The position numbers were made by a program, and so were the translations under genes. A DNA stretch of 12,013 bases from Synechococcaceae bacterium WB4_1_0192 (GTDB lineage Bacteria > Cyanobacteriota > Cyanobacteriia > PCC-6307 > Cyanobiaceae): positions 1-12,013 of the forward strand of contig RFPK01000033.1 in the NCBI GenBank assembly GCA_009926195.1. The letters run 5' to 3'. How positions within the stretch are numbered: the stretch's first letter is position 1; every line of letters begins with the position of its first letter. Under the pieces are notes generated by a model. That model searched no databases and had not been told where the DNA came from. It worked only from the letters and a program-made list of their open reading frames with translations. Positions 1-7,922 of the stretch are shown here, piece by piece.

Positions 1-1691
1 CCCCCAGCTCCAGCTCCCGGTAACGCCCCCCCAGTCCCGCGGCCTCGATCGCCGTTGTCCAGGCCTCGTAGGTGCGATCGGCCGCCTCGAACCAGGCATC
101 AAGACCGGCGCCGGCCCGCCAGGCGGCCTCGATCACCGGCGCCAGGCGACGGTCGCCTCGGCCGACGAAGTCCTCCATCGCCGAGAGGCGCACATCGGTG
201 TAATTGGTCTTGATGCCGCGCAGGGGCCGCAGGGCGTCCCGCAGCAGCAGCTGGCGGCGCCGGAATTCGCCGGTGCTGACGCTGTGCCACTGGAAGGGCG
301 TGTGCGGCTTGGGCGTGAAGTTGCTGATCGTGAGATTCAGCTCCAGACGGCCCAGATCGCGGCACTGCTGTTGAAGCGCACGGCAGGTCTCGGCGATCCC
401 GAGCACATCGGCATCGGTTTCACCCGGCAGGCCGATCATGAAATAGAGCTTGATCTTGCGATAGCCGCTGGCCATCGCCGTACGGATGCCCCGCAGCAGC
501 TCCGCATCGGTGAGCCCCTTGTTGACGATGTCGCGCAGGCGCTGGCTACCGGCCTCCGGCGCGAAGGTGAGGCCTGCCTTGCGGGTGCCACCGAGGATGT
601 GGGCGATGTTCTCGTCGAAGCGATCCACCCGCTGGCTGGGCAGGGTGAGGGTCACGTTCCGATCGGCCAGGCGGTTGCGCAGTTCCACCCCCACCGCCGG
701 CAGAGCCAGGTAATCGCTGCAGCTGAGCGAGAGCAGCGAGAAATCGGAATAACCGGTGCGCTCCATGCCGGTTTCAATCGCCTCGATCACCGCTTCGGGT
801 TCCACATCGCGGGCGGGCCGGGTCAGCATCCCGGGCTGGCAGAAGCGGCAGCCGCGGGTGCAGCCGCGGCGGATCTCGACCGTGAGCCGGTCGTGCACCG
901 TTTCGATGTGCGGCACCAGGCCCATGGCGTAGTGGGGCATCGGCGTGGCGGTGCGCCGCAGCACCCGCGCCGGGATGCCCTCCACCAGCGGCACCTGGGT
1001 GATGCCATCGGGGCCGGGGCCGTAAAGCGCCGGCACATAGACCCCGGGCACCTGGGCCAGATCGATCAGCAACTGGCGGCGACTGAGGCCGGCGACACGG
1101 GCCTCGGCCACCACCAGACCGATCTCGGGCAGCGGCCGCAAACGGCTCGGGGTTGCTGGTGGCGGTGGGACCACCGGCGAAGATCAACGGCGGCGCCTGC
1201 GGATCCGCCAGGGGCAGATCGCCGCGGTCGGCGGCGCGAATCGGGATCTGGGCCAGCTCCAGCATCGTGAGGATGTTGGTGGCGCCGAGTTCATAACTCA
1301 GGGAGAAGCCGAGGATGTCGAAGGCTCTCAGGGGGCGGCGGCTCTCCACGGCGAACAGGCCCTGACCGCGCGCGCGCAGCCGCGCCGCCAGATCCGGCCC
1401 GGGCAGATAACTGCGATCGCACAGCTGGCCCGGGACCGTATTGAGAATCGAATAGAGAATGATGTGGCCGGTGTTGCTGGAGCCCACCTCGTAGATCTCG
1501 GGGTAGGTGAGCGCCCAGCGCACCCCGGCGGCGTCCCAGTCGTGCGACCAGTCGCGGGGCTGCACCCCCAGCTCGTTGCCGAGGTAGCGGCCCGGCTTGC
1601 TGATGCCCCGATCCACCAGGGCTGCGAGGTCCAGCGGGGCCAGCGGATCTGCGCCGTCCACGGGGAAGGCGACGGGCGAGGCGGTGGTCAC
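1..1691 (-). pseudogene. B12-binding-like/radical SAM protein (TIGR03960-like), frameshifted by internal deletion, C-terminus cut by window edge
   Basis: Large cyanobacterial radical SAM protein of unknown substrate. The N-terminal part reads on the minus strand through ALVDRGISKPGRYLGNELG, LTYPEIYEVGSSNTGHI and IFAGGPTATSNPEPF, typical of the cobalamin-binding-like half. The frame then shifts near 1140. In the next frame it continues without a stop to position 1 through PEIGLVVAEAR, the cluster motif CTRGCRFC (C-x3-C-x2-C, about 852-875), LTFAPEAGSQRLRDIVNKGL and YFMIGLPGETDAD. Family members carry an acidic stretch resembling FDFIALGDGEEL between NPEP and PEIG; it is absent here, so about 40 bases appear deleted. 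The start is uncertain: I chose the GTG at 1691 because it leaves room for a divergent dapL promoter, although the frame is open to a GTG at 1787. Family membership is confident; the exact role is unknown. The break may be a sequence artefact. Confidence 0.85.
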
Positions 1692-1792
1692 GGCGACGCC
1701 GGCGGCACTGGCTCGATCGTATGCAGCCCGCGCCACCACGCCATAGGACAATCCGCCCAGTCTCCCCAGGGCCCGCGCGGCCCGCACGCGTC

Positions 1793-2804
1793 ATGGCCCA
1801 GGTCAACGGCAATTACCTCAAGCTCAAGGCGGGCTACCTGTTCCCCGAGATCGGCCGTCGGGTCAAGGCCTTCAGCGAGGCCAACCCGGAGGCGGCGATC
1901 ATCCGCCTGGGCATCGGCGATGTGACCGAACCGCTGCCGGAGGCTTGCCGCACGGCCATGAAGGCCGCCATCGATGAGATGGGCAGCCGCGAGGGCTTCC
2001 GCGGCTACGGCCCGGAGCAGGGCTACCTGTGGCTGCGCGAGGCGATTGCCCAGCACGACTTCCAGGCCCGCGGCTGCCAGATCTCCGCCGAAGAGATCTT
2101 CGTGTCCGACGGCTCGAAGTGCGACAGCGCCAACATCCTCGACATCCTTGGCGAGGGCAACCGCATCGCCGTCACCGACCCGGTGTATCCGGTGTATGTG
2201 GACAGCAATCGATGCCGCCTACGAGGCCTTCATCCAGGACCCGAGCCTGCCCCACTCGATCTATGAGATCGAGGGCGCCCGCGAGTGCGCGATCGAATTC
2301 CGCTCCTTCTCCAAGAACGCCGGCTTCACCGGCACCCGCTGCGCCCTCACCGTGGTGCCCCGCGGCCTGATGGGCACGGCGGCCAATGGCGAACAGGTGG
2401 AGCTGTGGGGCCTGTGGAACCGCCGCCAGTGCACCAAGTTCAACGGCGTGAGCTACATCGTGCAGCGCGGCGCCGAGGCGGTGTACTCGCCGGAGGGCCA
2501 GGCCCAGGTACAGGCCCTGATCGCGTTCTACATGGAGAACGCCGCGATCATCCGCCGCGAACTCAGCGCCGCAGGTCTGGAGGTGTACGGCGGCGAACAG
2601 GCCCCCTACGTGTGGATCAAAACCCCCGCGGGCGTGGATTCCTGGGGCTTCTTCGATCTGCTGCTGAGCAGGGCCAACGTGGTGGGCACCCCCGGCAGCG
2701 GCTTCGGCGCGGCCGGTGAGGGCTACTTCCGCCTCTCGGCCTTCAACAGCCGCGAGAACGTGCTGGAAGCGATGCGGCGGATCCAGGCGGCGCTGCGGGG
2801 CTGA
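1793..2804 (+). pseudogene. dapL: LL-diaminopimelate aminotransferase (DapL), internal deletion with frameshift
   Basis: PLP-dependent class I/II aminotransferase that converts tetrahydrodipicolinate to LL-diaminopimelate, the cyanobacterial and plant shortcut to lysine and peptidoglycan meso-DAP. It starts at ATG 1793 with MAQVNGNYLKLKAGYLFPEI, the usual DapL N-terminus. Frame 1 continues through GYGPEQGY and FVSDGSKCDSANILDILG to VYPVYVDSN, then breaks near 2208. The second frame resumes at DAAYEAFIQDP and includes the PLP-lysine motif SFSKNAGFTG, WGLWNRRQ and GYFRLSAFNSREN, ending at TGA 2802-2804. The segment that normally lies between these parts, including the NPTG asparagine that contacts the pyridoxal ring, is missing. 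The remaining 1012 nt compare with about 1230 nt for a roughly 408-residue family member, so about 200 nt are lost and the frame shifts. As written the product would be inactive. Lysine and cell-wall synthesis depend on this route, so an assembly error or another intact copy is likely. Confidence 0.92.
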
Positions 2805-2891
2805 AACGCTGGGATGGAGGCCAGCAGGAGGGCGGTCGTGCCGGCCATCGCCGCTGTCTGCGCCGCACGGCCCACGCGGTGACGCACTCCG

Positions 2892-2897
2892 TACACT
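2892..2897 (+). promoter_or_regulatory. candidate -10 element for clpS
   Basis: TACACT lies 28 bases upstream of the chosen clpS ATG and resembles a TATAAT box. No convincing -35 hexamer is visible about 17 bases upstream. The 121-base gap between dapL and clpS shows no intrinsic terminator with a T-tract, so clpS could also be read through from dapL. Confidence 0.25.
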
Positions 2898-2925
2898 GGC
2901 CCTCCAGCAAGCCGATTCTGCGTTG

Positions 2926-3255
2926 ATGGCCAGCACGGTTGTTGCCAGCCAGAGCCCGGGCCGTGAGAGCGGTGGTGCCGCGGTGATGGAGAAGGCACCG
3001 GAGCGGGTGCGCAAACCCTCGCCCCGCTACAAGGTGCTGCTCCACAACGACCCGGTGAACACCATGGAATACGTGGTGACCACCCTGCGGCAGGTGGTGC
3101 CGAGCCTGAGCGAGCAGGACGCGATCGCCGTGATGCTCGAGGCCCACAACACCGGCGTGGGCCTGGTGATCGTCTGCGACATCGAGCCGGCGGAGTTCTA
3201 CTGCGAAACCCTCAGGGCCAAGGGTCTCACCAGCTCGATCGAGCCCGAGGAATGA
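2926..3255 (+). CDS. clpS: ATP-dependent Clp protease adaptor ClpS
   Basis: Adaptor that binds proteins with destabilising N-terminal residues and delivers them to the cytosolic ClpC/ClpP protease. The product is 109 residues: a loose, basic N-terminal tail of about 35 residues, then the ClpS fold. PRYKVLLHNDPVNTMEYV (34-50) carries the Asn-Asp pair of the N-degron pocket, and MLEAHNTG (70-77) carries the pocket histidine. The N-terminal tail is somewhat longer than in E. coli ClpS, as is common in cyanobacteria. The start is ATG 2926, since the frame upstream of it overlaps dapL and resembles nothing. The stop TGA overlaps the ATG of the next gene (ATGA), which suggests translational coupling. 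This gene appears intact, unlike its neighbours on both sides. Confidence 0.93.
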   Translation: MASTVVASQSPGRESGGAAVMEKAPERVRKPSPRYKVLLHNDPVNTMEYVVTTLRQVVPSLSEQDAIAVMLEAHNTGVGLVIVCDIEPAEFYCETLRAKGLTSSIEPEE

Positions 3256-3842
3256 AGCCCCACTGGTGGGGCACCGTGCTCTACCCCGCCGCCCTGGTGG
3301 GGATCTTCCTGGGCATGCAGCTGCTGTTCGGGCTGCTCGGCGTGGCCGAGTCCCAGCGGGCCACCCTGGGGGCGCTTCCCGCGGTCGCCGCCCTGCTGAT
3401 CAGCCTGCCGCTGCGGCTGCAGCGCGCCTGGGGCAGCACCACGCCCTGGCGGGAGCTGGGGGTGCGCTCGTCCCCAACCACGCTGGTGCGGACCCTGCTG
3501 CGCCAGCGGGCCCTCTGGCTGCAGGCGGCCCTGTTCAGCCTGGTGCACACACGCTTCAACCTCCCTCCGCTCCAGCTGCTCGGACTGCTTGGTGGCCTGC
3601 TGCTGCTGGGCCTGGCTCTCGGCTTGCAACGCCGTGCGGATGGAGGCTTGATCTGGGGTGCGATCGGGCTGCACGGCGGCCTGGTGGCGGGCTGGTTCCT
3701 GATCAACCAGGGATTGGCGACCGTGAACCCGGCAGCACCGGCCTGGCTGATCGGGCCCGCCAACCCCATTGGCGGCGTACTGGGCTGGCTGGGGCTGGCC
3801 CTCCTTCTGCTGGCGCGGCGGCGCTGGTGGGGGCGGGGCTGA
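3252..3842 (+). CDS. CPBP-family intramembrane metalloprotease-like protein, lacking motif 1 (probable in-frame internal deletion)
   Basis: Hydrophobic 196-residue protein with several predicted membrane segments (about 8-30, 40-55, 88-98, 105-125, 133-153 and 170-188). QAALFSLVHTRFNL (91-104) is the FxxxH second motif of CPBP/CAAX-protease (Abi) proteins, with the metal-ligand candidate His99. GAIGLHGGLVAGWF (136-149) supplies the third-motif histidine, His141. The tail LIGPANPIGGVLGWLGL is typical of the cyanobacterial subfamily. The first motif (EExxFRG), which should lie within about 40 residues before FSLVH, is absent: the protein passes directly from PWRELGVRSSPTTLVRTLL to QRALWLQAALF. 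An in-frame deletion of one or more membrane segments with the catalytic glutamates is the likeliest explanation, so the product would be inactive. The start ATG overlaps the clpS stop by 4 bases. The natural substrate is unknown. Confidence 0.75.
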   Translation: MKPHWWGTVLYPAALVGIFLGMQLLFGLLGVAESQRATLGALPAVAALLISLPLRLQRAWGSTTPWRELGVRSSPTTLVRTLLRQRALWLQAALFSLVHTRFNLPPLQLLGLLGGLLLLGLALGLQRRADGGLIWGAIGLHGGLVAGWFLINQGLATVNPAAPAWLIGPANPIGGVLGWLGLALLLLARRRWWGRG

Positions 3843-3872
3843 TGCAGCCAGGCAGAACCTGAACGGCCCGGA

Positions 3873-5459
3873 TCAGCGGGTCGCCGTGGCCAGGGCACCC
3901 CTGCCCTCCAGCGGGGCATGCAATGCCTCCTCAAGAGGAGCGACGCCGTAGTCACGCTCGAGCAGATCCATCACCGTGCGACCGAAGTCGGCGGGGTTGC
4001 GCTCGAATGCCTCCAGACAGATGCGGCCGAAGGTGCTGCCCATCGGCTCGGGATTCCAGAGCAGCTGGCGGGCGGTCCAGGGCAACATGCTCATCGGGTT
4101 GTAACCCGGCCTGATCAGGCCCTGATCGAAACCGTACTGCTCCAGGTGGGTGTGGGGCTGCAGGCCGATGAAGAAGATCGCGGGCTCCACCTTGTCGGCA
4201 CCGAAGATGCGCTCGAGCTCGCGGTGGTAAGCCACGGTCTGGCGGATCGTCTCCGGACGCTCGTCGATCACGTTGAACGAGTAATTCACCGACACGTGCT
4301 CGCGGAAGCCGGCGCGGGCCAGCAGGCGGCAGTTCTCGAGCACGGTGCGCAGGTTGTAGCCCATGCGCATCTTGCGCACGAGCTCCTGCGAGCCGGAGGT
4401 GATGCCGATCTCGAAATAGTCCATACCGGTGGCCACCATCAGCTCCGCCAGCTCGGCATCGAGGTTGTCGGCGCGGATGTAGGCGGCCCAGCGGATGTCG
4501 GACCAGCCCTCGGCCTGCACCGCGCGCAGCAGCTCCTTGGCGTCGTCGATGTAGCGGCGCGCCGGGATGAACTGGGCATCGGTGAACCAGAAGCCACGCA
4601 CGCCCCTGGCGTAGAGCTGCCGCATCTCGGCGATCACCTCCTCGACGGGGTTGACGCGCACGGCCTTGCCTTCCACCACGGTGTAGACGCAGTAGCAGCA
4701 GTTGTGGGGGCAGCCGCGCTTGGTCTGCACGCCGACGTAGAAGTCGCCACCGTCGAGATACCAGTCGAGCTGGGGCCAGATCGAGGCGATGTAGGCGTAG
4801 TCGCAGGCGGTTTTGTCCATGCCCACCGGCTGCTCATGGATCAGGCCGGGCCGGGGCGCCTCACCGGCCAGAAAACAGCGCTCATGGTCCAGCGATTCGC
4901 CGCGGATCAGCTTCTCCAGCAGCGGCTCCCCCTCCCCCACGGAGATCACGGTGCCGCGGGGCAGGCGGCGGCCGAGCTGTTCGTAGAACACACTCACGGC
5001 ACCACCGCCCAGCACGGCCCGGGCGGTCGGCTCAAAACGCCGGGCCCGCCGCAGGCCGCGCCGCACCAGGCGCAGATTGCGCCAGAGCTCGCCGTAGAAG
5101 GAGGCCATCAGGCGCAGGCCGCCGAAGGCTCCGCGCAGACGCCGCAGCGGGTTGCGGGCATAGAACACCTCGAAGGAGTTCTGCAGCGGGTTGCCGCCAC
5201 GCCCATCCACCGGCGCATAGATCTGAATGTCGCGCCAGGAGAACACCAGCAGGCTGGGCCGGAAGGCCTCGATCCGCTCCAGCAGGACCGCTTCCACATC
5301 AAGCAGCGGCACGGCGGCCAGATCGAGGATCTGCTGCTGGATCTGCGGAAACTGCTTGTGCAGGTGATCGGCCAGGTACACCGGGCCGATCGGGAAGATC
5401 GGGTTGCAGGGCAGCCGCACCAGCAGCACCCGCTGATCGCCGGGGGTGGGCTGTCTCAC
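3873..5459 (-). CDS. B12-binding-like/radical SAM protein, photosystem II high-light acclimation family
   Basis: A 528-residue radical SAM enzyme of a cyanobacterial family that databases name photosystem II high light acclimation radical SAM protein; its reaction is not known to me. The N-terminal third (RVLLVRLPCNPIFPIGPVYL, then VLGGGAVSVFYEQL and VISVGEGEPLLEKL) resembles a cobalamin-binding domain, without the classical DxHxxG histidine motif. The radical SAM domain has CPHNCCYC (Cys250, Cys254, Cys257) for the 4Fe-4S cluster, then GFWFTDAQF, DYFEIGITSGSQEL and VSVNYSFNVIDE. The open frame extends upstream to an ATG at 5576, but that lies inside cofG. The first start outside cofG is GTG 5459, leaving 28 bases after the cofG stop. 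No strong ribosome binding site is visible. It probably forms an operon with cofG. It appears intact. Family assignment is good; the link to high light rests on the family name and on the nearby psbA. Confidence 0.82.
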   Translation of the reverse strand: MRQPTPGDQRVLLVRLPCNPIFPIGPVYLADHLHKQFPQIQQQILDLAAVPLLDVEAVLLERIEAFRPSLLVFSWRDIQIYAPVDGRGGNPLQNSFEVFYARNPLRRLRGAFGGLRLMASFYGELWRNLRLVRRGLRRARRFEPTARAVLGGGAVSVFYEQLGRRLPRGTVISVGEGEPLLEKLIRGESLDHERCFLAGEAPRPGLIHEQPVGMDKTACDYAYIASIWPQLDWYLDGGDFYVGVQTKRGCPHNCCYCVYTVVEGKAVRVNPVEEVIAEMRQLYARGVRGFWFTDAQFIPARRYIDDAKELLRAVQAEGWSDIRWAAYIRADNLDAELAELMVATGMDYFEIGITSGSQELVRKMRMGYNLRTVLENCRLLARAGFREHVSVNYSFNVIDERPETIRQTVAYHRELERIFGADKVEPAIFFIGLQPHTHLEQYGFDQGLIRPGYNPMSMLPWTARQLLWNPEPMGSTFGRICLEAFERNPADFGRTVMDLLERDYGVAPLEEALHAPLEGRGALATATR

Positions 5460-5487
5460 GATGCGGCGGCTGAGTCGAGTGCGGACG

Positions 5488-6465
5488 CTAACAACTGGAG
5501 GCCAGGCGCCGGGCCACGCACGCGACCCGGGCCCGCAGGGCTGCTGGTAGCCAGGACCACCAGGCCTGATGCACACAGGTGCGCGGCCGCAGGTCCCAGC
5601 CCCGCGCCGCCAGAACCTGAACCAGCCGGGCTGGAGCCGGCTGGGGGTAGGCGGGGTTGATCACATCGATGCTGTCGATACCGCCGAGGTCGCTGATGCC
5701 GGCCTCCAGAGCGGCCGGCAGCGAGGCCAGGGGCCAGAGGTTGGGGGGCGTCTGCAGATGGATCTCCGGCGGCAGCTCGCGGCGGGCCAGGCTGATCAGC
5801 TCAAGCAGATCCGCCTGTTCAACCGTGCTGAGGGGCCGTGCGGCCGCGCCGTCAGGGCGCCAGGGCTGAAGGATCACCTCCTGCAGGTGACCCCAGCGCT
5901 GCTGCAGCTCGGCCAACAGGCGCAGGGCCGCGCGGCGATCGTCCCAGGATTCGCCCACGCCGAGGAGCAGACCGGTTGTGAACGGGATTCCCAGGCGTCC
6001 AGCCTGCTGCAGCTGCCCCAGACGCACCTCCAGGCGCTTGCTTGGAGCATGGACGTGCAACCGGTCGTAGGCGGGGCCGAGCCCCTCCAGCATCAGGCCC
6101 ATCGAGGGATTGAACCGACCCAGGGCAGCCATCTCCCGCAACGCCAGGGGGCCGGCATTGGTGTGGGGCAGCCGTCCGGCGGCCAGGGCCAGGCGACTGA
6201 GCTGCAGCAGCCGGGCAAACCAGGCGGAGCGCTGGGGCGAGGCTGGCGGCACTTCCCCGCTGAGCAGCAGCACCTCCGTCGCCCGGGGGCGCGCCGCCAG
6301 CTGGGCGGCGGCGACGGCCGGATCGAGCGCATCCGCCTGATCGAGGGGCTGGCGAAAACTGCAGTAGCCGCAGGCGTTGAAGCAGCCGCGGCTGGGCACG
6401 AGCGTGAGGCTCGGGCTCCAGGTGATCAGGCGCGACATCGACGCTGCGGGCAGGGCCGGAGCCAT
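5488..6465 (-). CDS. cofG: 7,8-didemethyl-8-hydroxy-5-deazariboflavin (FO) synthase subunit CofG
   Basis: Radical SAM subunit that, together with CofH, makes the deazaflavin FO (8-HDF). In cyanobacteria FO is mainly the antenna chromophore of DNA photolyase. LITWSPSLTLVPSRGCFNAC leads into the cluster motif CFNACGYC (Cys28, Cys32, Cys35 from the chosen start). NPSMGLMLEGLGPAYDRLH, HAPSKRLEVRL, PFTTGLLLGVGESW, EVILQPWRP and ISDLGGIDSID are hallmark CofG stretches. The product is about 325 residues, normal for the family. Start choice: ATG 6465 gives nine residues ahead of a second ATG at 6438 (MSRLITWSP), which is equally plausible. A GTG at 6508-6510 is also in frame but would run into the psbA promoter region. 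It is divergent from psbA and upstream of the high-light radical SAM gene, 28 bases apart on the same strand. The partner cofH is not in this window. Confidence 0.9.
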   Translation of the reverse strand: MAPALPAASMSRLITWSPSLTLVPSRGCFNACGYCSFRQPLDQADALDPAVAAAQLAARPRATEVLLLSGEVPPASPQRSAWFARLLQLSRLALAAGRLPHTNAGPLALREMAALGRFNPSMGLMLEGLGPAYDRLHVHAPSKRLEVRLGQLQQAGRLGIPFTTGLLLGVGESWDDRRAALRLLAELQQRWGHLQEVILQPWRPDGAAARPLSTVEQADLLELISLARRELPPEIHLQTPPNLWPLASLPAALEAGISDLGGIDSIDVINPAYPQPAPARLVQVLAARGWDLRPRTCVHQAWWSWLPAALRARVACVARRLASSC

Positions 6466-6513
6466 GTCAGCACCCCGCCCCACAGCGGATCCGCCGCCGC
6501 CCAGCCACACCTC

Positions 6514-6543
6514 TTTACAAATCGCGCAATGTTCCGTTACGTT
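6514..6543 (+). promoter_or_regulatory. candidate psbA promoter
   Basis: TTTACA at 6514-6519 resembles a -35 box. TTACGT or TACGTT, starting at 6537 or 6538 after a 17-18 base spacer, is a weak -10 candidate. This would give a leader of roughly 80 bases before the psbA ATG at 6633. The divergent gap (6466-6632) is the only place for the psbA promoter and would also hold the cofG promoter. The leader carries no clear Shine-Dalgarno sequence next to the ATG. Confidence 0.4.
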
Positions 6544-6632
6544 GTCTGAGGCAGGGCGGGTTACCGACCTGTCCTTCCTTCCCGCTCACGCCTGGCCCCG
6601 GCCAGCGCCGCGAGCTCTTCTTCTCCGTACTC

Positions 6633-7746
6633 ATGACCACCACCATCCAGCAGCGCCAAGGCGCTTCTGCCTGGTCGCAGTTCTGCGAGTGGGTCACCAG
6701 CACCGACAACCGCCTCTATGTGGGCTGGTTCGGCGTTCTGATGATCCCGACCCTGCTGTCGGCCACCATCTGCTTCATCGTCGCCTTCATCGCCGCTCCC
6801 CCGGTCGATATCGACGGCATCCGTGAGCCCGTTGCCGGTTCGCTGATCTACGGAAACAACATCATCTCCGGTGCTGTTATCCCCTCCAGCAACGCCATCG
6901 GCCTGCACTTCTACCCCATCTGGGAAGCCGCCAGCCTCGATGAGTGGCTGTACAACGGCGGTCCCTATCAGCTGGTGATCTTTCACTTCCTGCTCGGCAT
7001 CTCTGCCTACATGGGCCGGCAGTGGGAGCTCTCCTATCGCCTGGGCATGCGCCCCTGGATCTGCGTGGCCTACAGCGCCCCGCTGTCCGCGGCCTTCGCT
7101 GTCTTCCTGATCTATCCCTTCGGTCAGGGCTCCTTCTCCGACGGCATGCCCCTCGGCATCAGCGGCACCTTCAACTTCATGCTGGTGTTCCAGGCTGAGC
7201 ACAACATCCTGATGGCTGGTGTTCCAGGCTGAGCACAACATCCTGATGCACCCCTTCCACATGCTGGGTGTGGCAGGCGTCTTCGGCGGCAGCCTGTTCT
7301 CCGCCATGCACGGCTCTCTGGTGACCTCTTCCCTGGTGCGTGAAACCACCGAGAATGAGAGCCAGAACTACGGCTACAAGTTCGGCCAAGAGGAAGAGAC
7401 CTACAACATCGTGGCCGCCCACGGTTATTTCGGTCGCCTGATCTTCCAGTACGCCAGCTTCAACAACAGCCGCAGCCTGCACTTCTTCCTGGGTGCCTGG
7501 CCTGTGGTGGGGATCTGGTTCACCTCCATGGGCATCTGCACCATGGCGTTCAACCTGAACGGCTTCAACTTCAACCAGTCGATCCTTGATGCCCAGGGCA
7601 AGGTGCTGCCCACCTGGGCGGACGTGCTCAACCGTGCCAACCTCGGCATGGAAGTGATGCACGAGCGCAATGCCCACAACTTCCCGCTCGATCTGGCTGC
7701 CGTCCAGTCCACTCCCGTGGCTCTGACGGCTCCCGCCATCGGCTGA
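6633..7746 (+). pseudogene. psbA: Photosystem II reaction-centre protein D1 (PsbA), frameshifted by a 34-bp tandem duplication
   Basis: D1 is the thylakoid-membrane core subunit of photosystem II; it binds P680 chlorophylls, QB and the Mn4CaO5 cluster. The frame from ATG 6633 reads MTTTIQQRQGASAWSQFCEW onward with His118, Gln130, Tyr161 (YZ), Asp170, Glu189 and His190 in canonical positions. It then meets an exact repeat (7181-7214 and 7215-7248) and stops at 7230-7232 after 199 residues. The second copy restores the D1 frame (HPFHMLGVAGVFGG, with His198 and His215) to TGA 7744-7746, with a 15-residue C-terminal extension after Ala344 that CtpA would cleave. Removing one 34-bp unit gives 1080 nt, exactly a 359-residue D1. 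Gln130 marks the D1:1 (low-light) isoform type; cyanobacteria usually carry several psbA copies. As written, no full D1 can be made. A sequence artefact is likely. Confidence 0.97.
7181..7248 (+). repeat. perfect 34-bp tandem duplication inside psbA
   Basis: Two identical, directly adjacent 34-base units at 7181-7214 and 7215-7248. The unit encodes the D1 segment around residues 184-194 (LVFQAEHNILM). Because 34 is not a multiple of three, it shifts the frame. The bases on either side do not extend the repeat, so the unit length is exact. Confidence 0.98.
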
Positions 7747-7782
7747 GCCCTGGCTCTGTCCCGGTCCGTCGTGGCTCCTGCG

Positions 7783-7813
7783 GCCCTCGCTTCGGCGGGG
7801 GCTTTTCTGTTTT
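7783..7813 (+). terminator. intrinsic terminator of psbA
   Basis: An 8-bp stem (GCCCTCGC, 7783-7790, pairing with GCGGGGGC, 7795-7802, including one G-U pair) closes on a stable TTCG tetraloop and is followed by TTTTCTGTTTT. It lies 37 bases after the psbA stop and separates psbA transcription from the DUF4336 gene. Confidence 0.88.
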
Positions 7814-7922
7814 GGTGGGTGCCTATCCGTTGCAGCCGGCTTCAACGCTCTGCCCCGTGGATCGCTTGCCAGGATGGCCCGAACGGTTGCGGCGGTCCTT
7901 GGCAGAACAGGCACACGTTCCG

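Noticed and set aside
1138..1147. A NotI-like octamer at the radical SAM deletion junction and a ClaI-like hexamer (about 2207-2213) at the dapL junction, suggesting cloning joins
   Set aside because: Such sites arise by chance in GC-rich DNA, the two differ, and the other lesions show no restriction site. The coincidence is too weak to claim engineering.
284..1270. 328-residue open frame on the plus strand opposite the left-edge radical SAM gene
   Set aside because: The opposite strand reads as a continuous conserved radical SAM domain; the plus frame shows no recognisable domain.
1520..1560. Short internal near-repeat in the radical SAM N-terminus (RDWSHDWDAA)
   Set aside because: It is in frame, only a few residues long, and within normal variation for a poorly conserved loop.
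3918..5660. 580-residue open frame on the plus strand opposite the high-light radical SAM gene
   Set aside because: It is antisense to a clear radical SAM protein with an intact CxxxCxxC motif. Its His/Ala/Gly-rich composition is typical of a shadow frame in GC-rich DNA.
6466..6632. Possible small RNA or riboswitch in the psbA/cofG divergent region
   Set aside because: No conserved riboswitch core or intrinsic terminator hairpin is visible; only promoter-like hexamers can be supported.
7219..7746. Separate 175-residue gene starting at GTG 7219
   Set aside because: It is the C-terminal half of D1 put out of frame by the 34-bp duplication, not an independent gene.
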